A stretch of 64,000 bases of DNA from assembly GCF_905220365.1 (NCBI RefSeq), contig NC_061134.1:11857001-11921000 (forward strand). Reading direction: 5' to 3'. Under the pieces are notes generated by a model. The model saw only the letters and a program-made list of their open reading frames with translations. It ran no database searches and had not been told where the DNA came from. Shown here piece by piece: positions 39,101-50,000 of this stretch. Each line of letters starts with the position of its first letter. Position 1 is the stretch's first letter. Both the position numbers and the translations under genes were made by a program. The stretch is from Vanessa cardui. Its lineage: Eukaryota > Arthropoda > Insecta > Lepidoptera > Nymphalidae.

Positions 39101-42100
39101 GCGCGTCTCACTATAACAAGCGCCCGCGCGCGAATGATGTTGATAGTGAGTTAGAATTTTCTTTTGAGAATATAACTCCGTACGAAATATTAAAAATATT
39201 TAAAACATTAAATCTGAAAAAAACCTGTGATCTTTGGGATTTATCAGTCACAATTATTAACAATGTAATTGTTGACTTGGCTCCTTATTTAGCTATAATC
39301 TTTAATAAATGCGTACAATCTGGTATTTTTCCTGATATGTTGAAATTAAGTAAAGTAATCCCATTATTTAAGTCCGGTGATAAAAATGATCCAAACAATT
39401 ACAGACCGATCTCTATTTTGCCAGTATTAAGTAAAATTTTTGAGAAAGTCATGCTTAATCAATTGCTATTATACTTTAACTCGAATAAGCTATTGCATTC
39501 TCAACAGTTTGGTTTTACTAAGGGTCGCTCGACTGCTGATGCGGGTGTAGCATTTGTTAAGCACATTTATGATGCATGGGAAAAGTCACAAAACGCTATT
39601 GGAGTTTTTTGTGATTTATCAAAAGCTTTCGATTGCGTTAGGCATGATATTCTCCTAGAAAAGCTTAAATATTATGGTATCAGGGGCCCTGCATTGAAAT
39701 TAATTTCCTCCTACCTTAGTGAAAGAGTTTTGAAGGTTGTGGTTAATGGTGCAAAATCAAATGGCGCTGTGGCGCAAATGGGTGTACCACAGGGTTCAAT
39801 TTTGGGACCTCTCTTGTTCTTAATATATATAAATGATTTACCTTATTTCGTAAAAAATACTTGCGATATTGTACTGTTTGCAGATGATACATCCCTCATT
39901 TTTAAACTTGATAGAAAAATAAACAACTATGACGTTCTGCTCTGTCGCGGGTTCTTGGTTGGTTTGACATAAATAATTTAGTACTAAATGCTAAAAAGAC
40001 TAAATGTGTTTTGTTTTCCTTGCCAAATGTCAAATCAAATCCTTCTGCAATAACTTTGAAAAATGAAAGGCTTGAGTTTGTTGAGTCGACGGTCTTTTTA
40101 GGGATAACCCTTGACTCCAAACTGCAGTGGGGCACCCATTTGTATGCCCTGGCAAGAAAACTAAGTAGTGCCATTTATGCAATAAAAATAATTAGAAAAC
40201 TTACGGACATAAGTACTGCTAGACTAGTTTATTTTAGTAATTTTCACAGTATTATGTCATATGGAATGTTGTTATGGGGTAATGCAGCAGAGATTGAAGT
40301 TGTTTTTATTCTACAGAAAAGAGCTATCCGATCTATTTACAATATTAGCTCCAGGACATCATTACGCGAAAAATTTAAAGAAATAGGTGTATTAACGGCT
40401 GTTTCACAATATATTTATGATAATATAATCTTTATACAAAAGAATATTAAAAATTATTCTATTAATGCTGATGTACATACTATTAATACAAGAAATAAGA
40501 ATAAACTTGTAACCCCCAGTTTCCGTTTGCATACGGTAAATAGAACGTTTTTGGGCAATGGTATACGCATATATAATAAGATACCGGAAAATATAATCAA
40601 TTTACCATTTTCAAAATTTAAAAATATTATTAAGACTAAATTAATAAATAAATCATACTATTCATTAAAAGAGTACTTTTTAGAAAGAAACGCCTGGAGT
40701 TAGGCTCGGGTTCCATGATAGGACGCTAATTACTGTCAATAACAGCATTGTAAATGTGTTTATTTGAAAAGAGCAACTATGCGAGTTTCTTGCCGTTTCT
40801 TCTCGCTAGAAGCTGCTTTCCGAAACGGTGGTAGTATTTGTTTATTGACGATTCAAAAACGCTTCATTGTGAAGTTTACTTGAATAAAATTGATTTGATT
40901 TGATTTGATTTGATTTGCACAAGGGACATAATATTCTAAATTTTTACGGCGCTAATGTCAATGACCATGCAGGGGGCCCGCTTACCCGACCTATTTATTC
41001 CACAAATAATGTTAAAAGGAGTAAACCGTAATAAGTAATGAATCAACATTTATTAAAAACTCAATAACTCAATAGTGATAATTATACAATGTGGAACAGA
41101 ATAATTATAAGTAATAAATACTATAACAGCGTCGTTAAAACAATAACACAACACTAGCCATGAACTCTTGATAAAATCAATACTTATTTTTAAACGGTAT
41201 TATATTTACCATGTGCGGGAATTCCCCTAAATTCGCCAACTCTCCTCCGATTATGTATAATCCGACGGGCGGTATGCTTGATTCAATTATTTTTTCACAT
41301 TCTGAAATAAATGTATTAACAGTTTAGTAGCATCGTATAAACGCTTGGCTAAAGTCTCCCTTTATGGAGAAGGTTTGGAGGTCCCACGACGTTGCTCCAA
41401 TATGACTTTGTTGGTCGTAAGCTCATGCCAATTCAAAGTTGTTTGAACCCGCAATCTTTGTTTAAAATGCACGAATTCTTAACATCTTGGCTCAGAAATG
41501 AATACAAATCGTGATTTATACAGGATCTATTTTTATATTTTATTTATATTAAGTTCAGGTGTTAATGATCTGAGAAATAGGTTTATTAAAGAGTTATTAA
41601 TTGATATTTACATGCCACAACATATAAAATGTTTATGTAAGGCTGTATAATATATAATGTTTAAGTTAGTGCCTTTTTTTATCTCGTTGGAAAAACGCGT
41701 TACACGTTTCCTCTACGTGGATGGAAATAGGGTATGTGGGACTCCCCGGGGCCTTGGACGCCGCTTGCGCCCGGTACAACGGAATACCCACTAAAAACCC
41801 AGAGGTACACTCTTCGTCTTTTCGGTGGGCGCGACGGGATCGCTTTCGCATGCTACCGTAACGCCCTGGTCTACTGTTTTGTATTGACGACGAATATAAA
41901 ACATTGTTAAATATCTCACAAATGTTTAAAAGTGAAAGTGTCCACTAACCTTCATCAGCAATTCTCAGTGATGGTTTTTCTTCTCCTGTACCTAAAAGAA
42001 AAAACACATTTGTATTGGAAATGTAATTCCTTCTTTGGAATTTTAAGAGACACTGATTTCGTTTAAATTGTTTCTACAAAATCACAAATCAAATCGGTGG

Positions 42101-44008
42101 TGAATTTGAAACCTTGCCTGTTTTAGGCCTTTGTAAGATATGGATATCTTACAAAGGCCTAAAACATATATTTTCACAACATGTTTATTGATTCATAATA
42201 ATTTCGACAAAGTAATTTTTGTAGAGTTGCATTGTTATAGGTACCAAGTTTTGAATTTGTTATCTGCCCTAGGCACGGCCTTCCTTAGCCTACAATGAGA
42301 ATCGTTTGTAATGGTAACATTAATAAGTAATCAAACAAGTAATCAAAAAAATAATGTATGTAAAAGTAAGCTTATCTCAAGTATTTAAATAAAAAGTATC
42401 GAGTGGAGTGGCAAACACACTCGAATAATTAGTTCATATTCGTCTGTATTGGCCGTATATAATTTTACGGTAATAAACACTATTCCGTAAATATTATATT
42501 AGATTATAATCTATTTTGTGAGATCGTCAACTGTCAACTGACGAAAGATTGTAAACGGAGATGGTCTGAAATACGGCTAACGATGTGGGTTAGAGTTAGA
42601 TAGAAAGGCTCCTACCTTTCTCTTACACAGGCAGTGTTACGCGCCTGCATAAGCATGGAGACTAGACCAGACGAGAAGGGCTAACCCTCCCAGAAGAAGT
42701 TATCACTTTTATATACAGGGTTATTAGTAATTCGACGAAAATCCGTCAGGAGGTGAAAGGAGTGACTATTTGCATTAATTTTAACCCCCATATTCATGGT
42801 GCAAAAATTAACCGTTTTTGAGTTATTACGTTTTCTAGCTTTTTTTCAAAATTTGCCAAAAATGCAACTTCAAAAATTTATTTTAAAAAAGTGTCAATTA
42901 AAATTATTTTTTTTCTTCTGTTTTATAAAAGCAATTAAACACTGCATATTTGTCAATGTTAAACAATAATATTCTATCCAAATTTAAAATTGCGAGACTA
43001 TATTAAGTCTCAAGAATTTTTGTCCACTAAGTGCACTATTTGGTTTCAAAGTACTCACCATAGAATAGATCTGTTGTCATAGTAGTGTTAAGGCCTCTTG
43101 GAGAGGAATTATCTTGGCCTGATTTGAAAATTTCGAATATGGTTTTTGGGCAGCACACGATCTCTAGGTCTTCGCTGAAGCCACATCTTCTAAAGGGATG
43201 CTTACGGGTTTTTTTGATGTATCTGTAAAAAGGACATACAACATTCTATAATTAAATTTTAATGTATTGTATACGTTATCTTCTGTCTATCTGAATATTG
43301 CTTAAATAAACTAAGCTAAATTAGTTTTACTGCGACGTCAGTGTAAAGGCTAGCTTCTAAGCACGAGCGATTGGTAACAGATCCCGAACAATGATCGAAG
43401 AATTTTTGTCTACCAAGTACTGTGTGGGCGGATTAAATGTCCCTAAAAATAAAACGACATTGCATAAAACCTTCATGCGTCTCATGACCTTTTCGGTCAG
43501 GTCTTTGCCCAAAGCAAACCCTGTATTATAAATAGATTACAGTTCATTCAATGTAATTTTATTGCGTATCACCACTAAATCTGCGAAGGCTTTCACACCA
43601 TCGACCTTTATTGGGACATCGACATTAAATCGATCGAAAAACATCTCAAATGCCCTTCCAACCTTCTGCCAAAGATATCTGTCCTCTATAAACTAATCTT
43701 TATACTTATATAATAAATGCAAAACTTATTTGACTGTCTGTGTATCCGTGGGATATGCTCTTTTATGGCCAAGCCACTAGAATTTGATGAAATTTGGTAA
43801 AAAAATCACACCTTTATTTTAAAGATGAGGTTTTTCATTACGTCATAATATATTTAGATATATAAAAATGTTTTGTACGTTCGTATCGACGTCAAACTAA
43901 GTTGAGTGGGAACCCTAAATTATTCGAATGGTGGACATATCGATAATCGACAGGTAAGGGACAAAGGGACAAATTTGAGACGTGACTAGTGTATATTTTA
44001 TTATAGTT

Positions 44009-44094
<86 letters not shown>

Positions 44095-47000
44095 TGTGGA
44101 AATAGTTTATATATTTTTAAGTATATTATGTGTTTGATAATGACTGGCCACTTGTAATGTCAGAAACGTCTGTGAGTTTTTATATTCTGTCTGTAACTAA
44201 GATTGATATAATTACGTTGAAAGAAATAATAAAGAATATGAATTAAAACACCGTGTTGTGCATTAAATCTAGCTATATCCCACAACTTTTGGGGGCTCGT
44301 CCGGGATGCTGATAAATTTGATGCTAATCGAAGACGTAAGACGAAGATTTAAGATTGAAGATTGAAGACTAAAGAATTAAGATTTAAGATTGAAATTGAA
44401 AATTTGTATGAAGATTCACGTGTAATTGATTGGTAATTGACGCCATCTTCAAATCCGAATTCTGTAATACCGACGCAACTTCACGACTTTTAAAAAACAA
44501 AAATGGTAGTTTTTCGGATCTGATGTCAAAGATTAAATTTATGAAGATAAAAATTAAATGAGTATAATTAAACCATCATTTTGCCCGACTACTACCAGAA
44601 GACGAAAATTGAAGAGGAATTTTAGATTAAAAGGAAATTCAAGTTGCTCTCCGAAAATGCCGCCGAAAAAAGATGAAAAAGAAGAAGACGAATACGGTGT
44701 GCAAATTTCATTCAATGATTTAGAGAAATCGATGACAACTTTTACCGGAGATGACACCTACCCTATTGAAACATTTATTGATGAATTTGAAGACACGGCA
44801 GAGATTATGAAGTTGTCTTAAATTTTCTACAAAGAGAAGCATCGGTACCAGGGTCAAGGACCATATAGGAGATGTCAAAAATAGGCGTTCTTCAAAGTCT
44901 GCAGTCTGTGAACATGCTCTGGATAAACCTAACCATTTTATCCGATTTGATAAACCACAGATCCTCGCTAGAGAACACAGATTCATTCCTAGAATGATAC
45001 GCGAGGCTATTGAAATTCAAAAACATCCGAACTTCAATAGAGAAGATGGTTGGAGACTTTCTAACACCTGGGATCCACTTATTAAAAATTTAAAATCCCA
45101 AATCCAACAGACTGCAAGACCTAAAGATACAGTTAGTGCCTTCTGCGTGCAACCGGAACGTTACTCAAGACATCAATTGAGAAATCGTTGGCGGTAGTTG
45201 TTAATAATATTTCCTTTGTTCTTCAAATAGACAAATGTCATCTTAGTCTACCCGTGACCACGAACACTGCAAAGTGCTCGAAACGTCGGGATGTTTAAAA
45301 ATAATTAATATACGCGATTCATCCGTTATAATTAGTTTTATTTAAAGAGATTATGAAGTGGACTAAAGTTGAAAAACTGATTTATGCGAAGAGGCTTTTA
45401 GATGGAACTGCGAAACTGTTCTTGCGATCTTTGGGAAGAGTTAAAGATTATACGACGCTGAAGAAAGAACTTAAAGAACAATTTGGGCCAAAGATCAATA
45501 GTGCAATAGTGCATAAGAAGCTCGCCTCTCGTAAGATGAAGAATGAAGAAACTTTTCAACAATACTTCCTTTCAATGAAAGAATTGGCACTTCATGGCAA
45601 AGTTGAAGATGCTGCTTTGATTGAATACGTGATTGATGGTATTCGTGACTCGGAGACAAATAAAATCATTTTATATGGTGCCTCAGATATGAAAGAATTT
45701 CGCAAGAAATTGGACGTCTATAGTGAGTTTAGAAAAAAGATGTCTAAACGTGCGCATTCCGCGCAAGGACATATGTCTGGACTGGCTGAACCTCGAAGAA
45801 AGACTCGTGTACAAAGATGTTATAATTGCGGTGATGTAGATCACGTTTCATCTAGCTGCCCTAAAGGAGTCAAATGTTTTAAATGCAACGAATATGGCCA
45901 TAAATCCACTGAATGTACCAATAAGCCTACAAAGACGTTAAATATTGAAAGTAGAAATGAAAAAGAGAAGGTTCCCTATAAGAAAATAAAGATTAGCAAC
46001 ATAGACACTATAGCTTTGATAGATACCGGAAGTGACGTAAATCTTATTATCAAATCAGAATTCAATAAAATCAAGGATAACATAAAAGACTATAAAGCAG
46101 AATCAACTTGTATTACCGGAATTGCTAAACACGAAGTGTACACTGAAGGAATGTTTTTAGGTAATGTAAAGATTGATAAATATTACACAGACTTAAAGTT
46201 TCATGTCGTTAGGGACCACGATATCTCAGTCAAGATAATTATTGGTAATCCCATCTTAAAAGATTTTGAAGTAAAGTTTACTCCTGACGGTATTTTTGTT
46301 GAAAAAATCACACATCTTACACTCTTAATGGAAAAGAATGAAAACGAAGAAGTCCATGTTATAGAAGATTCAGAATTCAAAGAGAAGATCCATATAATGT
46401 GCAAAGACTACAAATCTAAAGAGAAGATAGAATACCGACCAGAAACTCGGATGAAGCAAGCAGACGCCCTGAGTAGAAACCCAATATGTCTGATACTCAC
46501 AGAAATCACAGCGCGTATAAAGAAAGCTCAATATGAAGATGAACATGTTAGACTAATAAAGAATATTCTAGAAACACGTGCTTACGAAGACTACATAATA
46601 CAGAACGAAATATTATTCAAAATGACGGATGGTAACAAACTAATTGTTGTACCGAAGAATATGCAAAACGAAATAATACGCCAAAATTACCGGAAAGGAC
46701 ATTTTGGAGTTGTAAAAACAGAAGAATTGATTAGACGAGAGATTTTTATTCCAAATTTAACCGAGAATAATAAAAGAAAAGAGCTCAGGCAAAAGGCTAA
46801 AGAATCTATAAAGAAGATACAAGAGGAGAACATTAAATCTTACAAGAAACGAAAGAAAATAGCTAAGAAATATTCTATTGGAGACTTGGTAGCAATCAAA
46901 AGGACGCAGTTCTAGCTAGGAAATAAGTTGTACTCAAAGTATTTGGGGCCATACGAAATTATAAAATGTCAGCGAAATGATCGGTATACAGTGAAGAAAG

Positions 47001-50000
47001 TCGGCAATGGTGAAGGTCCAATTAACATTACCAAATCAGCAGACTACATGAAGCCTTGGATTTCTGAAGAGGAAGATTCATCTGGGTCAGATGAACCTGC
47101 AGGATAGCCGTGTGGAAATAGTTTATATATTTTTAAGTATATTATGTGTTTGATAATGACTGGCCACTTGTAATGTCAGAAACGTCTGTGAGTTTTTATA
47201 TTCTGTCTGTAACTAAGATTGATATAATTACGTTGAAAGAAATAATAAAGAATATGAATTAAAACACCGTGTTGTGCATTAAATCTAGCTATATCCCACA
47301 TATATATATATATATATATATATAATGTCTGCGCTGTAAGTAATGTCAACCACTGCTTAAATTTCGAACACGCTAACAATGGTAAAACTAAGATCTTATG
47401 TCCCTTGTTGTAGTTACACTGTTAAAAAAGAGTAACTACTGAGTTTCTTGCCGATTCTTCACGGTTGAATCTACTTTCCGAACCGGTGGAGCTACACTTA
47501 ATTGTAAAATAACGATTCAAAAGTGCTTGCAAAAGTCTACTTGAATAAAGTTTATTTTGATTTGATTTGATTGATTTGATTCACTCAGCCTGAAGGAACA
47601 CAACAATTCAATTCTTGGTTTAATGGCTTTTAGTTGTGCCGACAGGGCACAGATTACCGCCAATTTCACGTAGGATGGAGAAGACACGGAAGAGATTGAT
47701 TGGTATAGTTGAGGAAACAAACTCAATTAAAATTTGAAGATTAGCATAGTCGTAGTAATTTCCTTGGAAGGAACACAAAAATACCAAGTGTAACGGCTTG
47801 ACGGTAGAACACGATAATTGAGTGGTACCTACCCAGACTATAATAGGTTTTTTATGTATCTATAATTAGACAACATAAATAATAATATCTTGTTTATTGA
47901 AATATATACCTAATTAAGATATTTTCCTGTACATACCTATATTATATTTTATTATATGTATACATATGTTTATAATAATTGGTATTGTTTTCCTTGTACG
48001 CTTTAACATTAAAATATGAAATTATTGTATGTATTTCTAGGTGACATATTAAAATTAAAATATTAGTTTAATTGATATTTGAAACTAAATTACTGACGAT
48101 TGACATTGATGTAATTCGATCATAATTATTTTTACATGACATATTACTCAGCTGAACTGAGCTGAGCTGAGATGGCTCAGTGGTTAGAACGCGTGCATCT
48201 TAACCGATAATTTCGGGTTTAAACCCAGGCAAGCACCACTATATATATGTTGTGTCTATAATTCATCTCGTGCTCGGCGGAGAAGGAATACATCGTGAGG
48301 AAACCTGCATGTGTCTAATTTCATCGAAATTCTGCCACATGTGCATTCCACCAACCCGCATTGGAACAACGTGGTGGAATATGTTCCAAACTCTCTCCTC
48401 AATAGGAGAGGTGGTCTTAGCCCAGCAGTGGGAAATTTACGGGCTGTTACTTTACTTCACTACATAACGTATATGATAGCTAAATATACAAAATAATAAA
48501 AATAAAATCTCATATTTTATTTGGGACAAATATAGCTTAATGTCGCATCCTAATAATTATTTTAAGTTTTATCTTCAGGCTTCATTCTTCAACTCTACTG
48601 ATTCGGTATTGCTATAATTTAAAAATAAAAAAGTAAAGAACGAATTCTATAGTTCTATTGTATTAATGATGGTCATAAAACATGTTCCAGGTACGGGGAT
48701 CGGCATTGAATAAATGCATGAACTCTGGCGTGTTTTGTTTGTTTTCTATTAATCAGCGTGACAAAATAATCAGAAAATATTCTTCAAAAATAAATAAAAA
48801 TATAGTATATAATTCTTATAATGTGTGCTTATTATATATAATGCATTTAATATGCACTATTAAATGCATTTCTCTAACTTATCTGAGGTCATTGGTGACA
48901 GGTGATCAATTGAGTATTGAGATCGGCAGTAATCTTTAAGTTCACGTTACACATAAGTTCTTCGCATATTCTTTTGTCCCGAGAATATCATGAGATAGCT
49001 AAATAATATGGTTTTTGTGTAATATGTACGCTCATGCTGGGCCAAAATAATTCCTGATCCTATTATCAAGAACAAGGCGTCAATTATACTAAAACTACCT
49101 ATGCTACTCTGTTAATTTAACGACCCCGTAGTATTTCGGTCTGATAATTTATGTATAATAAAGGCATTTGCAACATTAACGGTAACTCCGATGGTTGCTA
49201 CATCCAGGATGTGACTCACATTACCTACATACTGAAATTCGACTACATTTGTTTTTCACTATACAGGCCTATTTGTTATATATAACATATTTATTTACAA
49301 TCCGTTATTTATTCATTGAATTGTGATTTCTAATATCACTCACAAAAAAGGTACAAAATGATTATCATGTATTTAGATAATGATTAAAAAACTTTGGATA
49401 ATCTATTATAGACACCTTCTCAATACATTCAAACGTTCATTCAAAAATATTTCATAGACAAGGTTTTACTTTTCATGTGCCTATCTGTTTTTAAACGTAT
49501 AAAGAAATTGTGATTGTCACATTAAATATTTTTTTTAGGGAATAGGTTGGCGGATGAGCATATGGGCCACCTGATGGTAAGTGGTCACCATCACCTATAG
49601 ACAATGAAGCTGTAAGAAATAATAACTATTCCTTAAATCATCAATGTGCCACCAACCATGCGAATTAAGATGTTATGTCCCTTGTGCCTGTAGTTACACT
49701 GGCTCACTCACCCTTCAAACCGGAACAATACTGCGTACTGTTGTTTAGCGGTAGAATATCTGATGACTGGGTAGTATCTACCCAGGTGGGCTTGCACAAA
49801 GCTCTACTGATGAATATATTAACCTAATTCATATTCCTTATGTAGTTACGTTGTTTTATAGACAATAAGTTGAGTAATGATAAATGTGTCACTGAAAAAC
49901 CAAGATTATTTAATATTATTTTGTAACATATGAATTATTTCTACCCAATCCGCAATTGACTCAGATTAAATAACATAATTCTTACGTCATTATAGTTTTT

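Larger units (their letters stand above)
33719..39147 (-). mobile_element. Intact I-type LINE inserted in the L2/CR1-like LINE
   Basis: About 5.4 kb, minus strand: 5' UTR of about 130 bp (39147-39018), ORF1, ORF2 overlapping it by 28 nt, a short 3' UTR and a poly(A) tail (read as T at about 33719-33732). It is flanked by an 18-bp perfect direct duplication of host LINE sequence. Both ORFs are uninterrupted. RT plus RNase H with APE endonuclease and a three-knuckle ORF1 places it in the I group (I/Loa/R1-like); the exact clade needs a tree. Confidence 0.92.
31450..40917 (+). mobile_element. L2/CR1-like LINE, split by a nested LINE
   Basis: An APE-type non-LTR retrotransposon with about 4 kb of its own sequence, interrupted at 33718 by a 5.4-kb LINE. 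Own parts in order: an esterase-like ORF (31807-32250), APE endonuclease (about 32410-33120), linker (33170-33718), then RT (39166-40703) and a 3' end of pentanucleotide repeats (TGATT)n at about 40890-40917. The 3' end is the source-type sequence of the tails at 24342, 47437, 56785 and 62944. The 5' boundary near 31450 is uncertain. It lies in protease intron 5, on the strand opposite to the gene. Confidence 0.8.
44095..47300 (+). mobile_element. Ty3/gypsy-type LTR retrotransposon, internally deleted
   Basis: 3.2 kb with 190-bp LTRs (TG...CA) that look identical by eye, inserted in a (TA)n tract so the short target duplication cannot be separated from the repeat. Internal order: primer site, Gag with two CCHC knuckles, protease, then only the last part of RNase H, the start of integrase and the integrase C-terminus; RT and the integrase catalytic core are missing. 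A Penelope-like fragment splits gag. It lies in protease intron 2, on the opposite strand. Confidence 0.93.

Noticed and set aside
41666..41851. Minus-strand GC-rich 61-codon ORF as a protease exon
   Set aside because: Exons 4 and 5 already join in phase without it, no suitable splice sites flank it, and the translation has no protease similarity.
42120..42165. microRNA precursor at the 22-bp hairpin
   Set aside because: The loop is only 2 nt and the arms are perfectly paired with no longer stem around them; Dicer-type precursors need a larger loop.
46201..46404. Minus-strand ORF within the LTR element
   Set aside because: Shadow of the protease region of the fused Gag-protease frame.
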